Source: JAXGXJ01 sp963829545
GTDB lineage: Bacteria; Actinomycetota; Thermoleophilia; RBG-16-64-13
Assembly (NCBI GenBank): GCA_963829545.1
Contig: CAWHIX010000001.1
Location: 1-64,000, forward strand
Direction: 5' to 3'
Length of the DNA stretch: 64,000 bases
The notes under the pieces were generated by a model. It worked only from the letters and a program-made list of their open reading frames with translations, had not been told where the DNA came from and did no database searches. Shown here one piece after another: positions 27,739 to 36,824 of this stretch; within the stretch, counting starts at the first letter, position 1; every line of letters begins with the position of its first letter. A program made the position numbers and the translations under genes.

Positions 27739-29277
27739 ATGGAACAGCACAAGAATCACCCCAAGGGAAAGAACCCGGTCTACATAACCGATGTCATGCT
27801 GCGCGACGCCCACCAGTCGCTGCTGGCCACGCGTCTGCGCACCATCCATATGCTCCCCATCGCCGACAAGCTCAACCGAGCCGGATACTGGTCGCTGGAG
27901 ATGTGGGGCGGGGCCACTATCGACTCCATGATGCGCTTCCTCAACGAAGACCCCTGGGAGCGGGTGCGGGTGCTCAAGGCGGCCATGCCCGACACCCGCC
28001 TGCAGATGCTCATGCGGGGCCAGAACATCGTGGGCTACCGCAACTACGCCGACGACGTGGTCAGGGAGTTCGTCCGCTTGGCCGCCAAGGCCGGCATCGA
28101 CGTGTTCCGCTGCTTCGACGCCCTCAACGACATCCGCAACCTGGAGACGTCCATGGAGGCGGTGCGGGAAGCCGGCAAGTGGGTGGAGGGCACCATCTCC
28201 TACACCATGAGCCCGGTGCACAGCATCCCCTCGTTCGTCAAGTATGCCGCCGAACTGGTCAAGCGCGGCGCCCAGAGCGTCTGCATCAAGGACATGGCAG
28301 GCCTGCTGGAGCCTCACCACGCCTACGAGCTGGTGAGTGCCCTCAAGCAGGCCCACCCCGAAGTCCTCGTGCACATGCACTCCCACTACACCTCGGGCAT
28401 GGCCTCCATGACCTATCTCAAAGCCGTGGAAGCCGGCGCCGACATCCTTGACTGCGCCATCTCTTCGCTCTCCATGGGCACCTCGGGTCCGCCCACGGAG
28501 ACCATGGTGGCCGTCCTGTCCGAGACCGACCGGGCCACGGGCATGGATGTGGCCCTGCTCAAGGAGATCTCCGACTATTTCCGCATGATCCGCAAGAAGT
28601 ACCACGCCTGGGAGAGCTCCTTCACCGCCGTCGACCCGGACGTGCTCGTGTGGCAGATCCCGGGAGGCATGATCTCGAACCTGTCCTCGCAACTGGAGGC
28701 CCAGGGAGCCCTGGACCGCATGGACGACGTGATGGCCGAGGTGCCCCGCGTCCGTGAGGAGCTGGGCTACCCACCGCTCGTGACTCCCACCTCGCAGATC
28801 GTCGGCTCCCAGGCCACGCTCAACGTACTCATGGGCCGCTACAAGATGGTCACCAAGGAGACGAAGAACTACGTGCTCGGCTACTATGGCCGCCCGCCCG
28901 GGTCCATCGACCCCGAGGTGAAGAAGCTGGTCATCGGGGACGAGGAGCCCATAACCGCCCGCCCGGCCGACCTTCTGGAGCCGGAGCTTCCGCAACGCAG
29001 GGCCGAACTGGAGGAACTGGGCATCGAGTACAGCGAGGAAGATCTGGTCTCCTACGCCCTCTTCCCGCAGGTCGCTCTCGAGTTCTTCAAGCGGCGGGAT
29101 CGCGGGGAGCGACCCAAAGAGGAGTCGGCGGCCCTGGCCGCGGCGCTCGCCGATATCCTGGGCGTCCAGGAGGAGGCCCTGAAGGAGAATCAGGTGGTGC
29201 CCTGTGGTCCTCCGCCGTGGAGCGCGGCCGCGCGCCGGGAGTTGACCACCGACCGCGGCCTCACCTGGAGGTACTAG
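27739..29277 (+). CDS. Methylmalonyl-CoA carboxyltransferase 5S subunit (pyruvate/oxaloacetate transcarboxylase)
   Basis: The 512-residue protein moves carboxyl from carboxybiotin to pyruvate, making oxaloacetate, using a divalent metal and a carbamylated Lys. The N-terminal TIM barrel begins with YITDVMLRDAHQSLLATRLRT (the metal-binding R-D-x-x-Q-S motif), then EMWGGATIDSMMRFL, FRCFDALND, CIKDMAGLL (with the carbamylated Lys) and HMHSHYTSGMA (metal His-x-His). The C-terminal part has WQIPGGMISNL and PPLVTPTSQIVG. With the 12S and biotin-carrier subunits alongside, this matches the Propionibacterium-type transcarboxylase rather than an oxaloacetate decarboxylase pump, because no membrane beta subunit is present. 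It begins 17 bases after the 12S stop. Confidence 0.92.
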   Translation: MEQHKNHPKGKNPVYITDVMLRDAHQSLLATRLRTIHMLPIADKLNRAGYWSLEMWGGATIDSMMRFLNEDPWERVRVLKAAMPDTRLQMLMRGQNIVGYRNYADDVVREFVRLAAKAGIDVFRCFDALNDIRNLETSMEAVREAGKWVEGTISYTMSPVHSIPSFVKYAAELVKRGAQSVCIKDMAGLLEPHHAYELVSALKQAHPEVLVHMHSHYTSGMASMTYLKAVEAGADILDCAISSLSMGTSGPPTETMVAVLSETDRATGMDVALLKEISDYFRMIRKKYHAWESSFTAVDPDVLVWQIPGGMISNLSSQLEAQGALDRMDDVMAEVPRVREELGYPPLVTPTSQIVGSQATLNVLMGRYKMVTKETKNYVLGYYGRPPGSIDPEVKKLVIGDEEPITARPADLLEPELPQRRAELEELGIEYSEEDLVSYALFPQVALEFFKRRDRGERPKEESAALAAALADILGVQEEALKENQVVPCGPPPWSAAARRELTTDRGLTWRY

Positions 29278-29279
29278 AG

Positions 29280-29814
29280 ATGAGGTTCAAAGCCCAGATC
29301 GACGGCGTGGAACATCCCGTCGCTGCGAGTGCCAGTGGCGCTCTATCGGTGGGATCCGACAGCTTTCGCACCACCGTGACGTTGCTCAACCCGCTGAAGC
29401 GGCGGGTGACCGTGGGGGAAAAGAGCTTCGAGGTGCGGCTGGTCGATGTCGACAGTGACCCCGAGGCGGGAAGCTACCTCTTCGAACTCAACGGTGAACT
29501 GGTCTCCGTGATGGTGAGCGACGTCTCCAAGGGAGGAGAAGCTCTCCCGGTCGTCCCTCATGACAAGCGCAGCAAGCCCAGGCCGCCGCTCGATTCGTTG
29601 AGCGGAGGGATCTCGGCTCCCATGCCGGGCAAGATCGTGAACATCCTCGTCAAGCCGGGTGACGAAGGTCGAGCCGGGCCAGGTGGTGGTCATCCTCGAG
29701 GCCATGAAGATGGAGAACGAACTGACCGCCATCAACAAGGGCAAGGTCAAGTCGTTGGCCGTGGAAGTGGGCGATTCCGTCCAAGGCGGCCAGGTGTTGG
29801 TGACTCTGGAGTAG
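29280..29814 (+). CDS. Biotin carboxyl carrier subunit (1.3S-type), one frameshift
   Basis: It begins 2 bases after the 5S stop. The N-terminal 120 residues form a spacer domain with a Pro-rich linker near RSKPRPPLDS. The biotinyl domain starts at ISAPMPGKIVNILVKPGD and the biotin-attachment motif is EAMKMEN, with the biotin on the Lys, then LAVEVGDSVQGGQVLVTLE. An extra base near 29661 (gac-g-aag) puts the second half in the next frame. Without it the reading is PGDKVEPGQVVVILEAMKMEN-like, as expected. The protein swings carboxybiotin between the 12S and 5S active sites. At about 177 residues it is longer than the 123-residue Propionibacterium 1.3S subunit because of the N-terminal spacer. 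Confidence 0.88.
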
Positions 29815-29827
29815 GGGAACAGCGGCA

Positions 29828-30592
29828 GTGAAAGGCGGGGAGATGCCCGAGTACGTCAACGAGTTGGTGCCCCTGGAGCGCGACCTGTCTGTCTTTGCCA
29901 AGCTGGAACTGGCCAAGCCGCCGGTGGGGGTCAAGTTCCTGTTCGCCGAACCCCAGGGACTGCTGCGGCTGGACAAGAAGCTCGGCCTGTGCGAGATGGT
30001 CACAGAGGCCCAAGAGGGCAAGGCCTTCTTCGCCGGCTTCGAAGACCACGAATGCGCCGGTCCCGTCCCGCTGGGGATGATGGAACTCGACCCTTTCTAC
30101 CACAGCGGCCAGATAGGTCCGTGCCTGGAGGTGTTCAAGGAGGCCCGGGCCAACCGCAGGATCTACGAAGTGCTGCCCACACTCAAGAAGGGCACCTGCA
30201 ACTACACGGCCTTCGCCCCCCTCGATAAGCTCACCTTCAACCCCGACGTGCTCGTGCTCTCCGGCAGGGCGCGGCAGATGGAGATCGTCCTGCGCTCCAT
30301 GAGTTGGACGACGGGACAGATGTACGAGAGCAAGGGCACTCCGGTGATAGGCTGCGCCTGGACACTGGTGTACCCCTACCTCAGTGGCAAGATCAACTTC
30401 TCCGTCACCGGTCTCACCTTCGGCCACATCGCCCGTGAAGTCGGCACCGAGGGGAACGTCACCGTCTCGGTGCCCTGGGATTGCCTTCCCACCATGGTGG
30501 AGAACCTGCAGGAGATGAAGTTTGTCCTGCCCGCGTACGAGGATGGGCGGGACAACTACAGCAAGCGCTTCGATCGCGTCACGGGCGCCTGA
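29828..30592 (+). CDS. DUF169 family protein
   Basis: A 254-residue member of DUF169 (COG2043), a family common in anaerobic archaea and bacteria with no assigned function. Conserved features are AKPPVGVKFLF near the start, LGLCEMVTEA and ECAGPVPLGM with Cys residues, and PTLKKGTCNYTAFAPLDKLTFNPDVL in the middle, plus a PVIGCAWTLVYPYLSG segment. Several Cys could bind a metal or cluster. It is the last gene of the transcarboxylase operon, 14 bases after the biotin carrier, so a role linked to acyl-CoA or carboxyl metabolism is conceivable. The start could be the GTG at 29828 or the ATG at 29843 just after GGGGAG. Confidence 0.8.
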   Translation: MKGGEMPEYVNELVPLERDLSVFAKLELAKPPVGVKFLFAEPQGLLRLDKKLGLCEMVTEAQEGKAFFAGFEDHECAGPVPLGMMELDPFYHSGQIGPCLEVFKEARANRRIYEVLPTLKKGTCNYTAFAPLDKLTFNPDVLVLSGRARQMEIVLRSMSWTTGQMYESKGTPVIGCAWTLVYPYLSGKINFSVTGLTFGHIAREVGTEGNVTVSVPWDCLPTMVENLQEMKFVLPAYEDGRDNYSKRFDRVTGA

Positions 30593-30687
30593 GAGAAGGA
30601 GCGCGCAGCAGGACGCCGCCGCCCGGGCGATCCGTGTAGCCGCGCGGCCGATGAGCCCGGTACGGCTTCCCTCGGGGTCTTCCCTGC

Positions 30688-31085
30688 TTAGGCCGCGGCG
30701 GTAGCTTCGATTTCTATCATGTACCCCGGCTGAGCGAGCCTCTCGATGCCCAGGAGGGTCGAGGCCGGCTTGCAGCCCGCCGCTCTGAGTCGAGGTCCTA
30801 CCAGCGGAACGGCCTCGAGGAAGGCCGGTACGTCGGTGACGCAGTAGTTGAGGCGCACGATGTCGGCGAGAGTCAGGCCGGCAGCGGCGAGCACGCTGCT
30901 CGAGGTTGTCGAGAGCCTTGCCGAACTGGGCAACCATGCTTCCCTCATGAAGGGGCCGACCCAAGTTCGTCGGCCGACACTTGGCCGGCGACGTAGACGA
31001 CCCTCTCCGCCGCCCGCGTTTCGACGGCCTGGGAGAAATCGAACTCGTCCTGCCAGGTCCATGGATTGATTACGCGACGCTGCAC
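30688..31085 (-). CDS. RidA/YjgF-family imine deaminase, two frameshifts
   Basis: A GTG at 31085 follows AGGAG. The reading goes VINPWTWQDEFDFSQAVE, then RVVYVAGQVSADELG, shifts near 30966 into PLHEGSMVAQFGKALDNLEQ, and shifts again near 30900 into VLAAAGLTLADIVRLNYCVT. The end has ASTLLGIERLAQPGYMIEIEATA, the RidA signature with the carboxylate-binding region (the usual Arg is replaced in TLLGIERL). RidA proteins hydrolyse reactive enamine/imine intermediates such as 2-aminoacrylate from PLP enzymes. The expected length of about 130 matches once both shifts are repaired. Confidence 0.72.
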
Positions 31086-31133
31086 GGCGTCTCCTTTCTT
31101 GCGCCTTGGGATCTACCCGTCGACGCAAGACTA

Positions 31134-31805
31134 TCAGCCCACGTACATCTCCACCGCGGTGGGAGCCGTCACCCGGTTGAGGTCGTTGGCGATCGCGGTC
31201 CAGTCGAGGCTGGGCTGCGGCTTGTACTGATACTGAAGGTTCACCCGCCCGTCGACCACCGACATCGACTGCAGCCGCAGACCACGCAGACGTCCGGCCA
31301 GGAAGTCCTTCAGCTGGCCCTCGACCCGGTCGAAGGCGCCGCGATCCACCGACAGCATGAGGCTGCTCCTGGACGCCGCGCCGGAGCGGTCGCGTATGAG
31401 CCACTTGACGCCGAGCACGATGAAGACGGCAACGAACAACATCGCCGTCACCATGAAGTTGCCGGACGATGCCCCGATGGAGGAAGCGATGAGCAGCAGC
31501 AGGAAGCCGATCTCTGCTGGGTCCTTGACCGGCGTCCGGAAGCGCACGAAGGAGAGCGCGCCCAGGAGGCCGAGAGACAGCGGGATGGAGGACTGTATGC
31601 CCAAGAACAGCGCGGTTATGGCCGGTCCGCCGACCAGGAACATGCGGTGCACGCCGGCCCCGATGTGGCGCGAGCCGTAGAACAGCTGGTACATGAAGTA
31701 GACGATCAGGGAGAAGAGGACCGAGAAGCCGATGGCTATGAGGGCCTCCGTCCACCCGAGCGAGGACTGCATGCTCTCCCATACCGATGTCAGCTCCTGC
31801 CACAT
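31134..31805 (-). CDS. DUF4956 membrane protein
   Basis: A 223-residue protein with three or four membrane helices in its first 140 residues, containing the DUF4956 hallmark LGALSFVRFRTPVKDPAEIGFLLLLIASSIGA, followed by a cytoplasmic beta-rich domain of about 80 residues (LRLQSMSVVDGRVNLQYQYK). DUF4956 proteins often sit next to polyphosphate VTC-domain proteins or CotH-like kinases, but no such neighbour is present here. The ATG at 31805 follows GGAGG by 8 bases. Function is unknown. Confidence 0.8.
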   Translation of the reverse strand: MWQELTSVWESMQSSLGWTEALIAIGFSVLFSLIVYFMYQLFYGSRHIGAGVHRMFLVGGPAITALFLGIQSSIPLSLGLLGALSFVRFRTPVKDPAEIGFLLLLIASSIGASSGNFMVTAMLFVAVFIVLGVKWLIRDRSGAASRSSLMLSVDRGAFDRVEGQLKDFLAGRLRGLRLQSMSVVDGRVNLQYQYKPQPSLDWTAIANDLNRVTAPTAVEMYVG

Positions 31806-31931
31806 AGTCCGATCCTCCGTAGTTCGCTCCGGGACTACTGTAGTCTACTGGGCGGACCATAAGGAGAATGTTAAATCGTGTGGCGGCGCGGCGGCCGGGA
31901 CGGTCGGGGCCGCCGCGGCCGCCGCGGTCAC

Positions 31932-32447
31932 CTACATGTCGGGCAGCCTGCCCGTCACCCTGGCCAGGTCGCCGAGCGCCTGCGACACCCTCGGCTGCAG
32001 GATGGCTGGGGTGACTGTATCGGCGAGTGCCTCGATCACGGGTGCCACGATCTCTTCGAGCACGTCGTTCTCTGACGCCAGCGCGCGCAGCACCCGGCCC
32101 GTCATCTGTGCCTGTCCCTTCGTGGGCGGGTCGGCCAAGAGGGATTCCAGGAGAGGAAGGACCGAGCGGGGACCCAGGTTGATGAGTCCATCGGCGGCGA
32201 GCCAGCGGAGATCCGACTCGGGGTCGCGAAGCAGGGCGATGAGGGTCTCGGTCGAAGTGGGGTCCGCTATCGCCGCCAGGGTCTTCGCCGCCTCCCAGCG
32301 CAGCCTCTTGTCGTCGCCGTCGAGAAGGGCGCCCACGGCCGGGGTGACGGAGTCGCCGATGAGCACGGCCGTCTCGCGGGCCCGTTTCCTCTCCATGCCG
32401 TTCTGGCTACCCATGGTGCTCAGTAGGTCTTGGATGAACGCGTCCAT
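31932..32447 (-). CDS. HEAT-repeat protein
   Basis: A 171-residue all-helical protein with four or so HEAT repeats. The repeat unit is visible as RLRWEAAKTLAAIADPTSTETLIALL and then DLRWLAADGLINLGPRSVLPLLESLL, with the conserved D/R-W-x-A-A ladder. Such arrays serve as protein-binding scaffolds. The ATG at 32447 follows a GAGGATGAGGA purine stretch. Upstream of DUF4956 on the same strand with about 125 bases between, so co-transcription is possible. The partner is unknown. Confidence 0.78.
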   Translation of the reverse strand: MDAFIQDLLSTMGSQNGMERKRARETAVLIGDSVTPAVGALLDGDDKRLRWEAAKTLAAIADPTSTETLIALLRDPESDLRWLAADGLINLGPRSVLPLLESLLADPPTKGQAQMTGRVLRALASENDVLEEIVAPVIEALADTVTPAILQPRVSQALGDLARVTGRLPDM

Positions 32448-32658
32448 GTCCTCATCCTCTCTCGATTGGGTCCACTGATCCGGCCGGCCGCTCAGGCTGT
32501 CTTCACTCGGTCAATCATTCCCGGGACGAGCCTGGGGTATTCCTAGGCCACCGTCTCGCCACGAGGAGTTCCTCAGTAGGCGCGGTTTCCACTATGATCT
32601 CTACAACGGCCAGTTAAACCGAGGCGCTCGCGGAGGCGTCGCGACCGGGGAGGGCACC

Positions 32659-33024
32659 ATGAGCGAGCATCCGACATTTGAGGCCTGGCTGGACGAGATC
32701 AAGAGCAGTCCGGAGAGTGCCGGGGTGGGCATGTATCTCATGCACAACGGGGTCGTGAGAGGACACTCCCGCGACGGATCGGCCGTTACCGGCATGGACC
32801 TCGCCTGCGAACGCGACCGCCTGCGCGAAGTCATAGAGGAGATCGAAGCGCGGCCGGGCGTGATCGCCCTGCGCGTGTGGATAAACGAGGGACGCCTGGT
32901 GGTCGGCGACGACATAATGCGGGTCCTCGTGGCCGGCGACATCCGCGAGAACGTCTTCGGAGCTCTGCAGGAACTGGTGCGCCTCGTCAAGACCGAGTGC
33001 GTGCGCGAACGCGAGCTGGGATAG
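32659..33024 (+). CDS. MoaE-like protein
   Basis: A 121-residue protein resembling the MoaE fold of molybdopterin synthase large subunit: VGMYLMHNGVVRGHSRDG is the counterpart of the GAxVxFxGxVR region, and IALRVWINEGRLVVGDDIMRVLVAGDIRENVFGALQELVRLVKTE matches the RxGxLxVGE and HRxxAFxA region. The latter half of MoaE (the KKE active-site lysine loop) is reduced to a RERELG tail, so catalysis with MoaD is doubtful. It belongs to the divergent MoaE-like group found in anaerobes. A TATGAT at 32593-32598 is a likely -10, and GGGGAGGG precedes the ATG. No other molybdopterin gene is near. Confidence 0.75.
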   Translation: MSEHPTFEAWLDEIKSSPESAGVGMYLMHNGVVRGHSRDGSAVTGMDLACERDRLREVIEEIEARPGVIALRVWINEGRLVVGDDIMRVLVAGDIRENVFGALQELVRLVKTECVRERELG

Positions 33025-33058
33025 TTCCCCTCGGCGCGGAACCGAGTGCGGCTCGTCT

Positions 33059-34021
33059 CTAGCGGAAGCGGATGCGCGAGTCGGTGTTGTAGGACGCGCT
33101 CGGGTCGAGACCGGCCAGATGCTTCTCCTCGAGCCTCTCCAGTTCCTCCTCGGGATCCTCGGCCGACGTCGGGACGGTCTCCAGGACTGCGAACCGGAAG
33201 GCGTCCTCTCCCAATCTCGCGTAATCGTTCTGTAGCCCCCGGTTCCTGAAAGACCCCAACTGGAGCTCGAAGCGGATGCGGCGCAGCGGCCTCTCCGCGT
33301 CCATACAGGACCCGAGGAAGACCTTCCCGTCGACGGTGTTCGTGATGGTGAAGATGCCGGCCACGAGTTGGCGAGACCTGTACTCTTCCTTCATGCGTTT
33401 GCGCTCGTCGTTCGCATTCATTGCGCCGCCTCTCTCCGCCGAATTGGTGTCCAGCATGGCTACAGCCGGCTTGCCGGAGCGGCGGTATGTCCCCGCTGAT
33501 CGTTCCAGGTAGCCGTCGTCCACCAGCAGCCTGCGGACGAGGCAGTAATCTGAGAACACAGGGCGGATCAACGCGTCGACCTCACGTTCCCCATACTCCC
33601 GCCCCTGCTCGAACAAGGAGGCGAAGTGCTCCAGCACTAGCTGTCGTTTGCCGCGCTGCACAGGCATCCGCAAGAGCCGGCCTCCCGAGAAGAAGGCCTT
33701 CCCGACCCGGACCTCCGCCTGCGACCGTCGCCGTCTTTCCGTCGTCTGGGGCCGAGCGGTGAAGCTGGCCAACTCGGCCAGGGTGAGCTGCATGCTCTCC
33801 GGCACCAGTTCCCAAAACGAGTAGTACTGCTCCCGACGGCCGGCGATGAGCCCTGCCTGGGACAGCTTTCTGGAATGGAAGGAGATCGTCGAGGGCGCCA
33901 AGTCAAGTCTGGCGGCCAGCTCTTCGCTGCAGAGTGGCCCCGCCGCCAGCTCTCGCAGGATGAGGAGGCGCGAACGGTCTGACAGGGCTTTGGCCAACCT
34001 AACGGATTCTGCGAGTTCCAT
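33059..34021 (-). CDS. ArsR-DUF2087-GIY-YIG three-domain regulator
   Basis: Residues 1 to about 85 are an ArsR winged helix: AKALSDRSRLLILRELAAG, then CSEELAARLDLAPSTISFHS and an RKLSQAGLI wing. Residues about 90-185 match DUF2087, with KRQLVLEHFASLFEQGREYG, EREVDALIRPVFSDYC and LVDDGYLERSAGTYRR. The C-terminal 110 residues are a GIY-YIG-type domain, with GIFTITNTVDGKVFLG replacing the GIYxI...YIG strands, an Arg in RIRFELQLGSFRN, and a terminal Asn in SASYNTDSR. The catalytic Tyr pair is degenerate, so nuclease activity is uncertain. The ATG at 34021 is favoured over the TTG at 34033. An inverted repeat lies just upstream. Confidence 0.82.
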   Translation of the reverse strand: MELAESVRLAKALSDRSRLLILRELAAGPLCSEELAARLDLAPSTISFHSRKLSQAGLIAGRREQYYSFWELVPESMQLTLAELASFTARPQTTERRRRSQAEVRVGKAFFSGGRLLRMPVQRGKRQLVLEHFASLFEQGREYGEREVDALIRPVFSDYCLVRRLLVDDGYLERSAGTYRRSGKPAVAMLDTNSAERGGAMNANDERKRMKEEYRSRQLVAGIFTITNTVDGKVFLGSCMDAERPLRRIRFELQLGSFRNRGLQNDYARLGEDAFRFAVLETVPTSAEDPEEELERLEEKHLAGLDPSASYNTDSRIRFR

Positions 34022-34038
34022 AATATGTGCCAATCATG

Positions 34039-34054
34039 TTCGATAGATATCGAA
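34039..34054. promoter_or_regulatory. Inverted repeat, probable ArsR-type operator
   Basis: TTCGAT-AGAT-ATCGAA is a perfect dyad with 6-bp arms and a 4-base spacer, 18 bases upstream of the ArsR-fusion start. AT-rich dyads of this type are usual ArsR-family targets, so autoregulation is likely. Confidence 0.5.
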
Positions 34055-34102
34055 ACGATGATAGGAGCTTAGAGCGGCTGCTGTCAAGGGCGGTTCGTGC
34101 GC

Positions 34103-35317
34103 CTACAAGAGGTCGAGGACCTGTTCGAGGTCGGCGAACAGGTCGGCGGCGTCCTCCAGCCCTACCGAGAGCCTGAAGATGCCGTCTCCGGCGTAGCTTC
34201 TGTACGACTGCTCCTGGGCCTCCGAGAGATGGAACGAGGTGCGCAGCAGGTCGGCGGTGGGCAGGTAGCACATCAGACTACGGTGGTGACCGAGCGACAC
34301 CGCGTAATGGATGACCTGCAGGCGCTGGGAGAAGAGACGGGCTGCGCCCAGGCCGTCCGCAACCTGGAAGGTCAGCATCCCCGAGAAGTTGTCCATCTGC
34401 CGGCGGGCGAGGTCGTGCTGCGGGTGGGAAGGCAGTCCCGGATACATGACCCGCGTGACCTTGGGATGAAGCTCCAAGCGTTCCGCCACCGCCTGAGCTG
34501 CCTCCTGATGGGCGCGCATGCGGATGGGGAGGGTGGCGGCGCCGCGGATGATCAGCCAGGCGTTGAAGGGGCTGAGCACCCCGCCCATGTGGATGGCGGT
34601 GGAGCGGAGCCGGTCCAGATCTTCCGTGCGGCCCAGAAGCGCCCCGCCGAGGGCGTCACCATGGCCGCAGATGTACTTGGTCAGCGAGTGGGTCACGTAG
34701 TCGGCCCCATGCTCGATGGGACGCATGCCGATGGGTGTGGCGAAGGTCGAGTCCACCGCCACGGGGATCCCCGCGTCGTGGCCGATCTGGACGGCTGCCG
34801 GGATGTCGGTCAGGCGCAGGAGTGGGTTCGCGGGGCTCTCCAGGTAGAGCAGGCGGGTGTTGGGCCGCAGGGCCTCCCGCAGGGCAGCCAGGTCCGACGT
34901 GTCCACCCGCGTGACCTCGATGCCCAGCGCGGGCAGCGTGTCGTTGGCGAGTTCCGAAGCCGCCGCGTAGGTGACATCACCCATGACCAGGTGATCGCCG
35001 CTCTTGAGCAGGCCCGAAAAGAGGGTCCATATGGCCGCCATCCCGCTTGCGAAGGCCAGGCAGGCCTCCGCCCCCTCCAACTCGGCCAGCTTCCTCTCCA
35101 GCTGCGCCACGGTGGGGTTGGCCCAGCGCGTGTAGGCGAAGGGCGTGTTCTCCGTGATCTCGTTGGCCGAGAAGGCCACATCCGGGTCGATGACGAAGGT
35201 CGTCGACATGACGAGGTTGGGAGCCGAGGCATGCGTGCCGCAGTCCGGGGCCTCTCCGGCATGGACGGCGGTGGTCTGGACGCCCAGAGGGCGTGTATCG
35301 GGCGAGCGTTGATCCAT
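34103..35317 (-). CDS. Trans-sulfuration PLP enzyme (cystathionine/methionine gamma-lyase family)
   Basis: A 404-residue Cys/Met-metabolism PLP enzyme with TTAVHAGEAPD at the N terminus, YTRWANPTVAQLERKLAELEGAEA (the YSRxxNPT signature), FASGMAAIWTLF with the PLP-phosphate loop, VDSTFATPIGMRPIEHGADY with the Asp and the Schiff-base Lys in HSLTKYICGHGD. The C-terminal SVGLEDAADLFADLEQ is also typical. This family catalyses gamma or beta elimination or replacement on cystathionine, methionine or O-acyl-homoserine; the exact reaction cannot be told from motifs alone. AGGAGG precedes the ATG. It stands alone, upstream of the ArsR fusion on the same strand. Confidence 0.88.
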   Translation of the reverse strand: MDQRSPDTRPLGVQTTAVHAGEAPDCGTHASAPNLVMSTTFVIDPDVAFSANEITENTPFAYTRWANPTVAQLERKLAELEGAEACLAFASGMAAIWTLFSGLLKSGDHLVMGDVTYAAASELANDTLPALGIEVTRVDTSDLAALREALRPNTRLLYLESPANPLLRLTDIPAAVQIGHDAGIPVAVDSTFATPIGMRPIEHGADYVTHSLTKYICGHGDALGGALLGRTEDLDRLRSTAIHMGGVLSPFNAWLIIRGAATLPIRMRAHQEAAQAVAERLELHPKVTRVMYPGLPSHPQHDLARRQMDNFSGMLTFQVADGLGAARLFSQRLQVIHYAVSLGHHRSLMCYLPTADLLRTSFHLSEAQEQSYRSYAGDGIFRLSVGLEDAADLFADLEQVLDLL

Positions 35318-35452
35318 TGGTAGGGTCCTCCTTTGGCGTCATTGTGCCATACCGCTGGGATCGGCGGAGCAAGGAAGGGCGGTGAGGGGGTGCGCGGGGC
35401 GGCGGGTGCGTGACGTCTGCTGAGGGCTCGGGCCGCTGCTCGGCCTGAGGAC

Positions 35453-36594
35453 TCAGGCCATCGCTCGGTCTCTACGCTCGTCGTAGAGTGGACGGTACCG
35501 GTCATAGAGGGTTACGAAGAAGGTGATGAGCGCGGCGAACACCAGGGCCGACATGAGGATATTGGGCGAGCGCCAAATAGGTATCACCAACTGGAAGGCG
35601 AAGACGATGCCGAAATCGAGGACGGCCATGAGGGGGACGTCGATCCAACCCGGGAGTCTACGCCCGTAACGGCCGGCGATTCCACGCAGGAGATAGTCGA
35701 CGATCACGATGGTGAGGGCGATGAATATGGCCGTCTCGATCCCGCTGGCCTGCATGCCGGGCAAGGTCTGCTGGAAGATTATCGACACCAGCGCCACGAG
35801 CACGATCTTTTCGATCATCACCGCCGGGCGCATGGGGGCGGTGCGTGCCTTCACCCAATCGCGCGCGTCGAGGGCGCGTCTGACCGAGTGGCGCAGCGCC
35901 TCGCTCCGAGCCCGCCTCCCCCGGAGTTCAGAGGGGTCGGTCTTCGCCCGCCCTTTCTTGACCAAGCGCCAGATGGCAAGGCCCCCGACGGCGAACGCGA
36001 CCACGATGGCGCCGGTCACCAGGGGCGCCTGCACCACCGCCAGCCAGAAGGGGGTCTCGGGCGTGGCTCCGAGGATGTACCTCTTGAGGAAGTCGCTTCC
36101 GTCGAGCTGGGCCACGTGGATCCACCACTCCTGAGGCAGCTTGAGCGCCAGCCAGCACACGGCGACGGCGATGGCGATAGCCTTCCTACTGACCATGAGG
36201 TTGCCTCGTCTGCGCTGCAGCTCGTAGAAGATGAAGAACGGTTCGAACGCGTTGGGGAAGATAGCCAGCAGAAGCCGCACGCCTGTGAGTTCGAAGAGCA
36301 GGACACCGATCAGGCGGTAATAGAAGAGCACGCGCCCGACTTGAAAGGCATCCATGCTCTCCCAGTTGCGCATGGTGGCGACGTAGGCGATGGAGAGGTA
36401 GTAGACGTCGAGGGCCTTGTCGACGCTCTGGTAGGAGGGGACGCTCACCCCGAAGGCCTGGAGGATGCTCTGGTCGGCGGAATCACCAGCAGGCAGGCGA
36501 TGATGCCGGAGAGGGGATAGCGGGGGATCACCAATGGCAGCAGAAGGCGTAGCGCGACGATGAACCCCTCTACCAGTAGTGCTTCCGAGCCCAA
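35453..36594 (-). CDS. Large integral membrane protein of unknown function, one frameshift
   Basis: I do not recognise the family. The N-terminal part starts at a TTG at 36594 (after AAGGGGA) and reads EALLVEGFIVALRLLLPLVI, a first helix, then crosses a missing base near 36480 into a frame reading ADQSILQAFGVSVPS and onward. The remainder has about seven further helices, including YYLSIAYVATMRNWE, VLFYYRLIGVLLFEL, PFFIFYELQRRRGN and VVAFAVGGLAIWRL, with a cytoplasmic basic loop rich in Arg. The total is about 380 residues. Segment order suggests a polytopic protein with no enzyme signature. Upstream frames to 36868 are not supported. Confidence 0.6.
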
Positions 36595-36824
36595 TCCGGC
36601 TGCCGTCCCCTTGCTGTTGCCTCTGGCGTGTGCGCCGCCCTGGCATCGTACTGCGGGTCAGGTCGCTTGTCGATAGCCCTATGCGGGGCGGCTCCCGCAT
36701 GACTTCGGCCGCCGGCGGGTAATAGAATCCTGGTCGGGCCTCTCGGCGCCCGCCGGCCGACGGCGATGCGGACACCGGAGAGATGGCCGGATCGCCTCTC
36801 GTCAGTCTCTTGTAGGAGGATCGT

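Noticed and set aside
31086..31860. Long minus-strand open frame running into the RidA region
   Set aside because: It crosses the DUF4956 gene in another frame; only the last third matches RidA.
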